Part shown: positions 54,350 to 63,490 of the stretch, one piece after another
How positions within the stretch are numbered: position 1 is the stretch's first letter
How the letters are laid out: each line of letters begins with the position of its first letter
Source of the DNA: Pseudolabrys sp.
GTDB lineage: Bacteria; Pseudomonadota; Alphaproteobacteria; Rhizobiales; Xanthobacteraceae
Assembly: GCA_017849615.1 (NCBI GenBank)
Contig: JAFIGS010000010.1
Coordinates: forward strand, 1-64,000
Length of the DNA stretch: 64,000 nt
Direction: 5' to 3'
The notes under the pieces: generated by a model
Told to the model about the DNA's origin: nothing
The model's input: the letters and a program-made list of their open reading frames with translations, nothing else
Database searches by the model: none
Program-made: the position numbers and the translations under genes

Positions 54350-54361
54350 TGACCTAGGTCA
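54350..54361. promoter_or_regulatory. palindromic operator candidate upstream of phaC
   Basis: TGACCTAGGTCA is a perfect 12-bp palindrome; a partial copy (TTCTAGGTCA) lies at 54321-54330, nearer the phaC start. Their placement at the promoter suggests binding of a dimeric regulator. The remaining gap to 54632 is AT-richer and shows no gene. Confidence 0.45.
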
Positions 54362-54632
54362 AAGTGACGAATGGCTCCGCACATTGTTGGACTTCCGAGT
54401 ACCGACGACGATTTAGACCATCCGCCCCAACTAGGCGCAAACCCTGAGCCGCTCTGTCCGGCACCGGCCGGCTGCGGACGAAGTATCAAGATAGCTTGGA
54501 TGCATGCCCGGTGTGAGCGCGCTTCGAGCTGCGAGGAAACCGCCACTTACGCGCAGGCATCAGGCAACCCCCGATTGATGAGCCACCATTCTTCCAGTAC
54601 GCTAATAGGGCGCCATACGAGCATCGAATCCA

Positions 54633-55382
54633 ATGGACCACAATTCGATACCCAATCTGATCGAGCTTGTACTGCGCCATAGTGCCGCCGATCAGAGCGA
54701 CGAAATCTCCATTCGTGTTGAGCTAAGAATCGCACCAACCGAACTGGACGGCCCAGAGAACACAACTTTCAAAGTTGCACTTAAGCGCGCGTGGTTAGAT
54801 CTCGACCTTTCGGGATTGGACGTTGTGCCCGGCACACGCCTCGGCGAACCCACCACACCCAATGAGATTCTTGCCGAGAAAAAAATAACGGAAGAGGTCG
54901 TGAGAAACCGTGCAGACGGCGGGCAAGCGACACTTGGCATTTCGGCTAACCCCAAGTCGATTGCCGCTGACGTTGCCGTCAAGGTGGAGGCCAATAAGCG
55001 GATTGAAACAAAAAAGTCCCTTGCCTCATCCGCCTCCGATTCGGCCACCCACATGCGAGTCAAGGCAAGAGGCGGCCTCATGTGGGAAATCACCGAGCCC
55101 CTAGACAATTCGGCGCTCGACGCCACCTACCTAAATAATGACGCTCTCTGCAACGCAACTCCTACGAAAGGCGCAAATGCAAAATTCATCTCTCTCATCG
55201 CCTTAGCTAAGCAACGCGATATAATTTTGGAAGCAAGCAAGAACAGCCGCCTTCTTTCTTTTTTTAGTCCTAATCACGAAAAGTTACTGAAAGTACTTAT
55301 AGCAAAATCCTTGGCAGTCGAAGGGGACAAGTACAATGGCGTCCTGAAGTTATCGGCATCGGAGAGCACCGTTGAAGAATAA
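54633..55382 (+). CDS. unknown protein of AT-rich cassette, 249 residues
   Basis: The first gene of a two-gene unit with base use unlike its neighbours. The N-terminal part is beta-rich (EISIRVELRIAPTELDGPENTTFKVALKRAWLDLDLSG), the middle (about 90-130) is helical and Lys/Ala-rich, and a C-terminal region contains LMWEITEPLDNSALDATYL. No signal peptide, membrane helix or catalytic motif is visible and no family was recognised. The next gene starts inside its last codons. Confidence 0.6.
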   Translation: MDHNSIPNLIELVLRHSAADQSDEISIRVELRIAPTELDGPENTTFKVALKRAWLDLDLSGLDVVPGTRLGEPTTPNEILAEKKITEEVVRNRADGGQATLGISANPKSIAADVAVKVEANKRIETKKSLASSASDSATHMRVKARGGLMWEITEPLDNSALDATYLNNDALCNATPTKGANAKFISLIALAKQRDIILEASKNSRLLSFFSPNHEKLLKVLIAKSLAVEGDKYNGVLKLSASESTVEE

Positions 55383-56466
55383 CGCCACGCTTGCAGACCG
55401 AATTCCCGCCGACACCCTGAGTCTGGCTCTATCTTTCGTCAATTTTCCCAATTGCAATTTTTCAGATCAAGTTGCCTTCTTGGGCTTAAATCCAAAGACC
55501 GATTTCCAGAATTCCGACCTTACCCATATTGACTTTTCTAACTCGGACATCTGCGGATATAATTTCACGGGATCGGACTTGCGCGGCGCCGTTGGCATCA
55601 ATGTTAGATGGGACGACACAACCATTTTTGATCAAGCCGACACGGCCGGATCGTTGTTCTCGTATAGCCTTTCTCAGAAGACACTCCTTGCCGACAATCC
55701 GCAAGTCGCCGACAAAATAAAACGGATCGCAAAGGAGCATTGGACACGAGCAATTCTAGACGTCCGCGATATTCTCGCCGAAAATAACACCCTCGCCGTC
55801 CAAACGGCTCAAGCAGTTTTCGATCTGTCCGCAGATTATGTCGTAAAATCAAACATACTCTATTTCATGAGACTCTCAAGCGGAAGGCCTAATGAGCACA
55901 GAGACTTCATACTAAATGCGCTCGCGAGACATTCAGAAGATCCTAGCATCATCGTATCTTCTCTTCGCGTACTAACCGCCCTCTATCGCAATGACCGAGA
56001 TGCCCAAAACATCTTTCTTTCCGCGCTTGAGCATCCAAACGAGAAAGTACGACTCACGGCATTAAGTGGCTTGCTTTCGACAGCCGGCGGCAAATCGCGA
56101 TCAGAACAATTCTTGGACCAAGTAATCGCTCTAAACGACAGCAGCTTGCGAAGACGCTTTGTCTATACGGTCGCAAAGTCTGCAGGTAAGAAATACTTGG
56201 GCGCTGTAATAGACGACGAATTCAACAACGCTATAGATTTTCTACAGCCCTTAACTCATAGGAAGCTCAGCAGAATGGCTGAGAATTCCTTGCGACGAGA
56301 AAAGTTTGAGATGCTTTCACAGGCACGGAAAAATTTTGACTTACTTGCCGCCACTGCTGTCGACGAAAAACTCATCTCTGCGAGAGCCCGCGAATTTCAT
56401 CGCTTAATAACCGAGCTTCGGACGGCATACAAAATACCATTTCGGTTCGATGAAGTAAAAAAATGA
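55372..56466 (+). CDS. pentapeptide-repeat plus HEAT-like protein
   Basis: The 364-residue protein starts at TTG 55372 with GGAGAG five bases upstream and overlaps the previous gene by 11 bases. Residues about 43-75 form pentapeptide repeats (TDFQNSDLTHIDFSNSDICG, then YNFTGSDLRGA). From about 120 on it is helical repeats of HEAT type (HPNEKVRLTALSGLLSTAGG). Pentapeptide repeats mimic DNA or mediate binding, and HEAT repeats serve as sensors. The combination and the transferred cassette suggest a defence or immunity role, which is inference. Confidence 0.65.
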   Translation: MKNNATLADRIPADTLSLALSFVNFPNCNFSDQVAFLGLNPKTDFQNSDLTHIDFSNSDICGYNFTGSDLRGAVGINVRWDDTTIFDQADTAGSLFSYSLSQKTLLADNPQVADKIKRIAKEHWTRAILDVRDILAENNTLAVQTAQAVFDLSADYVVKSNILYFMRLSSGRPNEHRDFILNALARHSEDPSIIVSSLRVLTALYRNDRDAQNIFLSALEHPNEKVRLTALSGLLSTAGGKSRSEQFLDQVIALNDSSLRRRFVYTVAKSAGKKYLGAVIDDEFNNAIDFLQPLTHRKLSRMAENSLRREKFEMLSQARKNFDLLAATAVDEKLISARAREFHRLITELRTAYKIPFRFDEVKK

Positions 56467-56476
56467 CATCATCGTA

Positions 56477-56506
56477 CCGGATCACGTCGCGGTAATAATC
56501 AGCCAT
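56477..56506 (-). pseudogene. hicA toxin gene, first ten codons only
   Basis: On the minus strand, two bases after the DUF1902 stop, ATGGCTGATTATTACCGC... encodes MADYYRDVIR, the standard start of HicA toxins that follow DUF1902 genes. After codon ten the sequence switches to the AT-rich cassette and no HicA motif (G-S-H) follows. The toxin gene has been truncated at about 56476. Confidence 0.6.
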
Positions 56507-56508
56507 CG

Positions 56509-56739
56509 CTACTCGGCCGCATCGATGCGGTCGCTCGCCCGCGCAACGATCTCGATCGAGGCGGGCCGGTCCACTGTCCCGCTCTCTTCAAGGAGATCGA
56601 GAATCATGCCCGGCAATTTCGCGCGGAGTTCCTCAATCGACTCGGCCTCGGTCACGAGGCCGCGCAGATCGGTCGTGGTCGCGACCCAGACGGAAGCCTC
56701 AGGATCCCAGTCGGCGTGAATGACGATCGGTCGTGCCAA
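56509..56739 (-). CDS. DUF1902 protein, HicB-like antitoxin (orphan)
   Basis: This 76-residue protein (IVIHADWDPEASVWVATTTDLRGLVTEAESIEELRAKLPGMILDLLEE) is a DUF1902 domain, a HicB-like fold that normally neutralises the HicA toxin encoded next. It starts with TTG. The partner gene downstream is cut to ten codons, so it is now an orphan. Confidence 0.85.
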   Translation of the reverse strand: MARPIVIHADWDPEASVWVATTTDLRGLVTEAESIEELRAKLPGMILDLLEESGTVDRPASIEIVARASDRIDAAE

Positions 56740-56815
56740 ATGCGCACCTGTCGAACGGCTACGGTCTGGCCACTATAGCACACTGGCGGCCGGTGGCGCC
56801 GAGCATGGGCGGTTA

Positions 56816-56900
56816 TCATCCCGGGGCGCGCCGCAGGCGCTTTCGCGAGCGTCCCGGAATGAACGGACGAAGGCTGGATTCCCGCTTCCGCGGGAATGAG
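56816..56900. repeat. REP-like extragenic palindrome, copy B
   Basis: TCATCCCGGGGCGCGCC...GTCCCGGAATGA followed by GGCTGGATTCCCGCTTCCGCGGGAATGAG, a mosaic of two palindromic units. It lies beyond the 3' end of the DUF4139 gene and is related to copies A and C. Confidence 0.65.
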
Positions 56901-56911
56901 CTGAGTTTGCC

Positions 56912-58555
56912 CTACCCCGCCGGCGACAGCACCACCGTCTTGTCCTTCGGCCATTTCACGCGCCAGCCGAGCTTGATGTCGCGGGCTTCGCCGGGCGCCG
57001 CCTCGAAGGCCCATTCGAGCACGCCGCGGCGGTCGCGCAGATCGCGCGACGTCGGCGGCGTCGTTACGGGTAGCATCTCGACGACGATGTCGGCCGCCTC
57101 GCTGACCGGGACCTGGTCTTCGATGCTGACCTTGACCGGGAAACCGTGGCCGTTGCGCACCGTGACCTTGAACTCGCGCTCGTCGGTCTTCGACGAGCCG
57201 ATGATGCCGGCGTTGCCTTCCAGCTTGCGCGCCACGGTGCGCGTGATCTTCACCTGATCGTCGGCGCCGAAGCCGAGCCGCACATGCTCGTCCTTCGGCG
57301 TCAGCGCCACCTGCGAGCGGCCGACATAAAGGCCATCGCGATAGAGCGCGACGCGGCCCGGCAGCAACGGCGTTTCCTCGGCATTGCGGAAACCGGCCTC
57401 CAGAAACGCGGTGACATCGAGCGCGGGCACGGCCCGCACGATCAGCTCCGGTGCGATGGACGTGCTGGCGAGACGAAAGCTCCTCGCGCCCTGCTGCGCC
57501 TTCATGCTGACGCGGCCCGGCACGCGGAACACGGCCTGGAAGCCGCCGGCCTCGAAGGCCGCTTCCTGCTCGCGCGCCGGCATCGCCTCGGGCGCCGCCC
57601 GGCTCGGCGCGCTGGCCAGCATGTCGCGCTTTTCGTAGGCGGCCGCGGCAGGCGGCGGTGGCGGCACGAGAAACTGGGCCAGCAGCGGCCGCAGCTCCGG
57701 CGCATTGCCGCCCTTTGCGGTGCGCGCGGTCGACACCGCGAGCGCGACCTCGCTCCAGTCCTCGCCGGTCGCCTGCACCACTTCGGCGCGGCGGACGAGT
57801 TCGAGAGCGGGCTTGCCGCCCTTGGCGCCGGTGTCGAGCCGCGCGTCATAGACCGGCACCCAGCGCGCGTCGCGCACGACATAGGTGACGCGCAAGGTCG
57901 CGCGCGCGGCCTCGCCGGCGACGACGCCGATGCGCAGATCGACCTTGCGCGGCGGATTGGCGCGGCGCTCGCTTTCGAGCCTCGCCAGTTCGCGATCGAT
58001 ATCGCGCTGCTTTACTTTGGCTTCGCGCACCGCGCCGTCCGCGGCGGCGACTTCCTCGGCCACCGCGGCAAAGGCCTCGCGCCATTCGGCGATCGGGCGC
58101 GCGCGATCCTTGTCGCCAAGAGCGGCGGGCGAATTCTGCGCGAAACTTTCGGCGAACTGGCGGCGCGCCTGCGCCGCCGCGATGGCGCCGTCGAGCCCGG
58201 CGCGCTGGTCACCCAGCTTCTCGATGCGCTGATCGATCTCGGGCAGATTGGCCGGCGGCGCAGCGCGCGGCACGGCGGCATCGATGGCGCCGATGGTCAG
58301 GCCGGCGCCCTCGCCTTCGACGCGCAGCGACGACGGATCGAGCGACAAAGGAAAGTCGCGCGCCAGCACGGTGTGATCGCCGACGGCAAGATCGATCGTG
58401 ATGAGGCGCGTCACCGTGGCGCCGTCGGGATAGACCGTCACGTTGTCGATGCGCGAGGACGTTTCGAGCTCGGCGGCAAAAACCGGAGCGGCGAAGCTGG
58501 CGGCGATGGCGATGGACGCCATGACGCGGCGCGGCGACAGAAGCAGGCAATGCAT
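56912..58555 (-). CDS. DUF4139 (mucoidy-inhibitor-like) secreted protein
   Basis: From 58555 the protein has 547 residues. GGGAGG lies five bases before the start, and a signal peptide (LLLSPRRVMASIAIAASFAAPVFAAE) follows. The N-terminal DUF4140-like strand region comes next (SRIDNVTVYPDGATVTRLITIDL), then a coiled coil about 150-215 and the C-terminal DUF4139 beta domain ending in LGWRVKWPKDKTVVLSPAG. Family members are periplasmic or surface proteins with unknown biochemistry. The frame runs upstream into REP copy C without meaning. Confidence 0.82.
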   Translation of the reverse strand: MHCLLLSPRRVMASIAIAASFAAPVFAAELETSSRIDNVTVYPDGATVTRLITIDLAVGDHTVLARDFPLSLDPSSLRVEGEGAGLTIGAIDAAVPRAAPPANLPEIDQRIEKLGDQRAGLDGAIAAAQARRQFAESFAQNSPAALGDKDRARPIAEWREAFAAVAEEVAAADGAVREAKVKQRDIDRELARLESERRANPPRKVDLRIGVVAGEAARATLRVTYVVRDARWVPVYDARLDTGAKGGKPALELVRRAEVVQATGEDWSEVALAVSTARTAKGGNAPELRPLLAQFLVPPPPPAAAAYEKRDMLASAPSRAAPEAMPAREQEAAFEAGGFQAVFRVPGRVSMKAQQGARSFRLASTSIAPELIVRAVPALDVTAFLEAGFRNAEETPLLPGRVALYRDGLYVGRSQVALTPKDEHVRLGFGADDQVKITRTVARKLEGNAGIIGSSKTDEREFKVTVRNGHGFPVKVSIEDQVPVSEAADIVVEMLPVTTPPTSRDLRDRRGVLEWAFEAAPGEARDIKLGWRVKWPKDKTVVLSPAG

Positions 58556-58657
58556 GGGAGCCTCCCGAGGAAATCGATGCCGGAAGGATGATGGAGATTG
58601 GGGTTTCCCTGTGGCCGCTTTCTTGCGGGATAAGGGCGCGGCGTGAAAACCGCTTCT

Positions 58658-58765
58658 GTCATTCCGGGGCGCGCCAAAGGCGCGAGCCCGGAATCCAGAT
58701 CCGCCATCAGGAGTCATCGCTGGATTCCGGGTTCGCTCGCTTTCGCAAGCGAACCCGGAATGACG
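58658..58765. repeat. REP-like extragenic palindrome, copy C
   Basis: It starts GTCATTCCGGGGCGCGCC and ends AACCCGGAATGACG, with inner arms GAATCCAG and CTGGATTC. It lies between the serA stop and the DUF4139 start and is closest to copy A. Confidence 0.75.
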
Positions 58766-58788
58766 CCTGAAGGAAACGCCGCGCTCCG

Positions 58789-60372
58789 TTAGAAGTGCAA
58801 GGCCCGTGCGCTCTGTACCTGCGGCAGGGCGCGGACCCTAGCCATCACGTCGTCCGGCAGATCGCCGTCGATCTCGATCAGCGCGATGGCATTGCCGCCC
58901 GGCGACTCGCGGCCGACATGGAAGGTAGCGATGTTGATGTTCGCCTCGCCGAGCGTGCCGGAGAAACTGCCGATAAAGCCCGGCTTGTCGAGGTTGGTGA
59001 TGTAGACCATGGACGGCGCGAATTCCGCGTCCATGCGGATGCCCTTGATGTTGACGATGCGCGGGCGCCCGTCGGCGAACACGGTGCCAGAGACGTGGCG
59101 GGTCTGGCGCTCGGTGACGAGCGTGACGGTGATGAGGCTGTCGTAATCGCCCGCGACCTGCCGCGTGGTCTCCTCGATGATCATGCCGCGTTCCTTGGCG
59201 ATGACCGGAGCCGAGACGACATTGACGTCGCCGAGCATCGGCCGCAGCAGGCCGGCCAGCGCCGCCGAGGTGAGCGCGCGGGTGTTCATCTGCGCCACCG
59301 CGCCCTCGTAGGCGATCTGCACCTTGGAAATGCCGGTCTCGGTGAGCTGGCCGGCGAAGGAGCCAAGCTTCTCGGCGAGTTCGACGAAAGGCTTGAGCTT
59401 GGGCGCTTCTTCCGCGGTGATCGAGGGGAAGTTGATGGCGTTGGTGATGGCGCCGGTCATCAGATAGTCGGCCATCTGCTCGGCGACCTGCAGCGCGACG
59501 TTCTCCTGCGCTTCCGTGGTCGAGGCGCCCAGATGCGGCGTGCAGATGACGTTGGGGTGGCCGAACAGCACGTTCTCGGTGGCGGGCTCGGTCACGAACA
59601 CGTCGAAGGCGGCGCCGGCGACGTGGCCGGAATCGAGCGCGGCGCGCAGCGCGTTCTCATCGACCAGACCGCCGCGGGCGCAGTTGATGATGCGCACGCC
59701 CTTCTTGGTCTTGTTGATGGCGCTGGCGTCGATGACGTTCTTGGTCTTGTCGGTGAGCGGCGTGTGCAGGGTGATGAAATCGGCGCGCTTGAGGAGATCG
59801 TCCAGTTCGACCTTCTCGACGCCGATATCGACCGCGCGTTCCGGCGACAGGAACGGATCGAAGGCGATGACCTTCATCTTCAGGCCGAGGGCGCGGTCGG
59901 CGACGATCGAGCCGATATTGCCGCAGCCGATGACGCCGAGCGTCTTGGCGGTGATTTCGACGCCCATGAACTTGTTCTTTTCCCACTTGCCGGCCTGGGT
60001 GGAGCGGTCGGCTTCCGGGATCTGGCGGGCGAGCGCGAGCATCAGCGAGATGGCGTGCTCGGCGGTGGTGATCGAATTGCCGAAGGGCGTGTTCATCACG
60101 ATGATGCCCTTGGCGGTCGCGGCCGGGATATCGACATTGTCGACGCCGATGCCGGCGCGGCCGATCACCTTCAGGTTTTTGGCGTTCTCGAGAATCTTCG
60201 GCGTCACCTTGGTGGCCGAGCGGATGGCGAGGCCGTCATAATTGCCGATGATCTCGGCGAGCTTGTCCTTGTCCTTGCCAAGGGCGGGCTGGAAATCGAC
60301 CTCGACGCCGCGATCCTTGAAAATCTGGATGGCGGCGGGAGACAGAGCGTCGGAGATGAGAACTTTGGGCAT
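58789..60372 (-). CDS. serA: D-3-phosphoglycerate dehydrogenase
   Basis: The 527-residue enzyme oxidises 3-phosphoglycerate in serine synthesis. It has GRAGIGVDNVDIPAA, the NAD motif LGVIGCGNIGSIVADRA, INCARGGLVDENAL, and HLGASTTEAQENVA with the catalytic His. The intervening domain is followed by a C-terminal ACT domain (VYITNLDKPGFIGSFSGTLG onwards) for allosteric control. It follows serC with a 142-base gap that holds REP copy D. Confidence 0.96.
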   Translation of the reverse strand: MPKVLISDALSPAAIQIFKDRGVEVDFQPALGKDKDKLAEIIGNYDGLAIRSATKVTPKILENAKNLKVIGRAGIGVDNVDIPAATAKGIIVMNTPFGNSITTAEHAISLMLALARQIPEADRSTQAGKWEKNKFMGVEITAKTLGVIGCGNIGSIVADRALGLKMKVIAFDPFLSPERAVDIGVEKVELDDLLKRADFITLHTPLTDKTKNVIDASAINKTKKGVRIINCARGGLVDENALRAALDSGHVAGAAFDVFVTEPATENVLFGHPNVICTPHLGASTTEAQENVALQVAEQMADYLMTGAITNAINFPSITAEEAPKLKPFVELAEKLGSFAGQLTETGISKVQIAYEGAVAQMNTRALTSAALAGLLRPMLGDVNVVSAPVIAKERGMIIEETTRQVAGDYDSLITVTLVTERQTRHVSGTVFADGRPRIVNIKGIRMDAEFAPSMVYITNLDKPGFIGSFSGTLGEANINIATFHVGRESPGGNAIALIEIDGDLPDDVMARVRALPQVQSARALHF

Positions 60373-60391
60373 GTGTTTTGTCCGGTTCTGC

Positions 60392-60475
60392 CGTCATCGT
60401 CCGCGAAGGCGGACGATCCAGCGTTGAAGCGAATGATGGGTAGAGCTGGATGCCCCGCTTTCGCGGGGCATGACG
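60392..60475. repeat. REP-like palindrome, copy D (divergent type)
   Basis: CGTCATCGTCCGCGAAGGCGGACGATCCAG and CTGGATGCCCCGCTTTCGCGGGGCATGACG are two inverted units between serC and serA. The outer CGTCAT/ATGACG and the CCAG/CTGG pair follow the plan of the other copies with different stems. It could also attenuate transcription between the two genes. Confidence 0.65.
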
Positions 60476-60514
60476 CGATGGGATATGCGCGCGGGCGCCC
60501 TTAAGCCGCCAAAA

Positions 60515-61687
60515 CTACGCGGCCTTGGCGAGCGAGGCCTTGGCCTGTTCGAAGGCCCAGTCGAGCCACGGCGTTAGGGCTTCGACGTCCCTGGTCTCGA
60601 TGGTGGCGCCGCACCAGATGCGCAGGCCCGGCGGCGCATCGCGGTAATAGGCGATGTCGTAGGCGACGCCTTCCTTCTCGAGCATCGAGGCGATGCTCTT
60701 GGCGAAGGCCGCCTGCTCGTCGAGCGAGAGCTTGGTCACGGCCGGGTCCGAGACAACAAGACACACCGAGGTGTTGGAGCGCGTCTCGGGCTTCCTGGCG
60801 AGGTTATCGATCCACGCGGTTTTGGCGACCCAGTCTGACAGCGCCTTGGCGTTGGCGTCCGAGCGCGCCTGCAGGCCCTTGAGGCCGCCGACGGACTTCG
60901 CCCAATTGAGCGCATCGAGATAATCCTCGACGCAGAGCATCGAGGGCGTGTTGATGGTCTCGCCGATGAAGACGCCGTCGATCAGCTTGCCGCCCTTGGT
61001 CAGGCGGAAGATCTTGGGCAGCGGCCAGGCGGGCTTGTAGGTTTCGAGGCGTTCGACGGCGCGCGGCGACAGGATCAGCATGCCATGCGCGCCCTCGCCG
61101 CCCAGCACCTTCTGCCAGGAGAAGGTGACGACATCGAGCTTGGCGAAGTCGAGGTTCTGCGCGAAGGCCGCCGAGGTGGCGTCGCAGATGGTGAGGCCTT
61201 CGCGATTCGCCGGGATCCAGTCGCCGTTCGGCACGCGCACGCCGGAGGTGGTGCCGTTCCAGGTGAAGACGACGTCCGACTTGAAGTCGACCTTCGACAG
61301 GTCCGGCAGTTCGCCGTAAGGCGCTTTGAGTTCGGTGACGTCTTTCAGCTTCAGCTGTTTGATGACGTCGGTGACCCAGCCTTCGCCGAAGGATTCCCAG
61401 GCCAGCATGGTGACGGGGCGTGCGCCAAGCATCGACCACAGCGCCATTTCGACGGCGCCGGTATCGGAGGCGGGCACGATGCCGATCTTGTAGTCGGCCG
61501 GAACGTTGAGGACCTCGCGCGTGAGATCGATGGCCTGCTTGAGCTTGGCCTTGCCGATCTTGGCGCGGTGGGAGCGGCCGAGAGCCGCGTCTTTAAGGGC
61601 TTGAAGGTCCCATCCGGGGCGCTTGGCGCAGGGGCCGGAGGAAAATTGCGGGTTTACCGGCCGCACGCCGGGCTTGGTCGCTGTCAT
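60515..61687 (-). CDS. serC: phosphoserine aminotransferase
   Basis: This 390-residue PLP enzyme converts 3-phosphohydroxypyruvate and glutamate to phosphoserine. It shows [12 protein letters not shown] at the start, [69 protein letters not shown] with the PLP lysine, and [19 protein letters not shown]. It is upstream of serA and cotranscribed with it. Confidence 0.95.
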   Translation of the reverse strand: MTATKPGVRPVNPQFSSGPCAKRPGWDLQALKDAALGRSHRAKIGKAKLKQAIDLTREVLNVPADYKIGIVPASDTGAVEMALWSMLGARPVTMLAWESFGEGWVTDVIKQLKLKDVTELKAPYGELPDLSKVDFKSDVVFTWNGTTSGVRVPNGDWIPANREGLTICDATSAAFAQNLDFAKLDVVTFSWQKVLGGEGAHGMLILSPRAVERLETYKPAWPLPKIFRLTKGGKLIDGVFIGETINTPSMLCVEDYLDALNWAKSVGGLKGLQARSDANAKALSDWVAKTAWIDNLARKPETRSNTSVCLVVSDPAVTKLSLDEQAAFAKSIASMLEKEGVAYDIAYYRDAPPGLRIWCGATIETRDVEALTPWLDWAFEQAKASLAKAA

Positions 61688-61808
61688 GGCCTATCCTTCC
61701 AGATAGAAAGCCTCTCGTTGGGGAGAGGTGTCCCACTGGCGGGAATAGTCGATCGGCCCGCGCCGGTCAACTGGCACGGCATCCCACTTGCGGATGAGAG
61801 GTATGATT

Positions 61809-62648
61809 TTAGAAGCGGACGCCGACGCCGAGGCGGCCGGTGCTCAGATTGGTGCGCACGCCGTTGACCGGCGAGAACATGATGTATTCGTATTCGGCAC
61901 GCAGGAAGACGTTCTGCAGCAAGGCGACATCGATACCGACGCCGCCGAGGAAGCCGACCTGGAAGGCGTTGTTCTTGCCGTCCGAACTGGTGCCGGTCGA
62001 AGGACCGTAAGTGGTCGGCGGCGCGCCGTTGTTGGTGCCGCTGGCGGTCACCGTGGCGGTGCTCGCATAGTTGAAGCGGCCGACCGCCATGCCGACCATG
62101 GCGTAAGGCATGAACTGGCCCATCGCGTAACCGGCGCGGCCGCGCAAGGTCGTGTAATCGACCAGCCGGAGCGACGATCCCGATCTCACGGTGACGGTGT
62201 TGGTGTAGCCGTCGGACGTGTTGAAGATGCGGCTCATCGTGTCGCTGGCCGAGGCCTCGAGCGACGTGAACCGGTTGTAGGTGATATCGGCGCCGAGCAC
62301 GAGCTCTTCGATCTGCCAGTTATAGCCGATGAAGCCGCCGTACTGCCGGCTGTTGGTGCTGGTCTTGGGCAATGTCGTCCAGCGCGAGACGCCGCCCTCG
62401 TTCTCGATGGTCGTGTTGCGCAGGATATAGGCGATCTGGTTGCTGGTGCCGCTGCCGAAGTCGGCGTTCATGCTCGACAGACCGAAGGTCGCGCCGAAAT
62501 TGATGCCGTCCCAGCGCGGGCCGCTGCCGGCCGCAGCGGGCGGTTCGTACGAGCCGCGCAGCGGCCCCTCGCCCGGCCAGTCGGCCGCATGAGCCGCCGG
62601 CATCGCCAGCATCGCCAGCATCAGCGCCGCCGCGACGAGCGGCAGCAT
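61809..62648 (-). CDS. outer-membrane beta-barrel protein (Omp25/31-like)
   Basis: From 62648 the protein has 279 residues: a signal peptide (PLVAAALMLAMLAMPAAHAADW), then alternating amphipathic strands such as YGGFIGYNWQIEELVLGADITY and GRAGYAMGQFMPYAMVGMAVG, and a C-terminal GVGVRF ending in Phe for BAM recognition. A longer start at 62702 (also with GGAG) would overlap the previous gene. It belongs to the porin-like opacity family of Hyphomicrobiales. It is cotranscribed with the next gene upstream. Confidence 0.82.
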   Translation of the reverse strand: MLPLVAAALMLAMLAMPAAHAADWPGEGPLRGSYEPPAAAGSGPRWDGINFGATFGLSSMNADFGSGTSNQIAYILRNTTIENEGGVSRWTTLPKTSTNSRQYGGFIGYNWQIEELVLGADITYNRFTSLEASASDTMSRIFNTSDGYTNTVTVRSGSSLRLVDYTTLRGRAGYAMGQFMPYAMVGMAVGRFNYASTATVTASGTNNGAPPTTYGPSTGTSSDGKNNAFQVGFLGGVGIDVALLQNVFLRAEYEYIMFSPVNGVRTNLSTGRLGVGVRF

Positions 62649-62679
62649 ACGCGAAATCTTCCGGCGCGATGCGCCGTTG

Positions 62680-63420
62680 TTATCGTACCACAGGCAGGTC
62701 ATCGATACTCCAGCGCAAGCCGACGCGTACTTCGTGATTGGCGATGTTCCTGATCTTCGTCTGCCCGAAGGCATCGCTCGCGGTCGTCACATCGCCGAGT
62801 GCGAGATAGCGATAGCCGACGTCGAACTGCATGTTCGGCGCGACCTTGTAGGCAACGCCCGCCATGCCGGCCCAGGCGAAATTCCACTGGCTGTGTGCGC
62901 CGTCGCCGGAGAATGGCGGCGCCGCCGTGCTCTGATAGTCGGAGACGCGCAGCCGCGCCGCGCCGGCGCCGGCGCCGATATAGGGCGTCGCGCCGTACCA
63001 TGAGCCGAGATCGAGATAACCGTTGAACAGCGCGGTGATGCTCGACACCTTGGCGGTGGTGTCATTGGGCGCGGCGGTCGTCGCCTGGTATTTCATCGGC
63101 GAGCCGAAATCGATCGTCGCGTCGGTGCGCAGCCAGTCGGTCTTGAGGCCGACGCCGAGACCGCCGGCGAAGCTCTGACCGAGTTTTTCGGAGCCCGGCG
63201 AAGCGAAGGGCGCGGACGCCTGCGAGCCCGACGAGCGGCCCCAGCGGAAACCGAGATCGCCGCGGACGTACCAGCCGGACAAAGTCGTCGGCCGGGGCGC
63301 CACATAGGTCGGCGGCGGCAGGTCGATTGGACGGCCGCGCGGCGCATCGGCGGCGAACGCCGCCGACACGGCCACCATGAGGCCCGCACCTGTCATTGCC
63401 GACTTGATCACCGAAAACAT
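62680..63420 (-). CDS. outer-membrane beta-barrel protein
   Basis: The 246-residue protein has a signal peptide (IKSAMTGAGLMVAVSAAFAAD), a Pro-rich linker (RGRPIDLPPPTYVAPRP) and eight or so strands, including GWYVRGDLGFRWGRSS, YIGAGAGAARLRVSDYQ, NFAWAGMAGVAYKVAPNMQFDVGYRYLALG and EVRVGLRWSI. It is related to Omp25-type proteins. An exact CtrA box lies 71 bases upstream of its start. Confidence 0.85.
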   Translation of the reverse strand: MFSVIKSAMTGAGLMVAVSAAFAADAPRGRPIDLPPPTYVAPRPTTLSGWYVRGDLGFRWGRSSGSQASAPFASPGSEKLGQSFAGGLGVGLKTDWLRTDATIDFGSPMKYQATTAAPNDTTAKVSSITALFNGYLDLGSWYGATPYIGAGAGAARLRVSDYQSTAAPPFSGDGAHSQWNFAWAGMAGVAYKVAPNMQFDVGYRYLALGDVTTASDAFGQTKIRNIANHEVRVGLRWSIDDLPVVR

Positions 63421-63490
63421 CCCCGTCCCTTCGCAATCGCTTCTCGCATCGCGCCTTTCGACTGCGCCAGATGACGGCGCAGTCCGCCCG

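Noticed and set aside
54311-54632. Missing 3' part of hicA at the left edge of the AT-rich cassette
   Set aside because: Both strands were read for the HicA G-S-H motif and C-terminus and nothing was found, so a simple insertion without loss is not supported.
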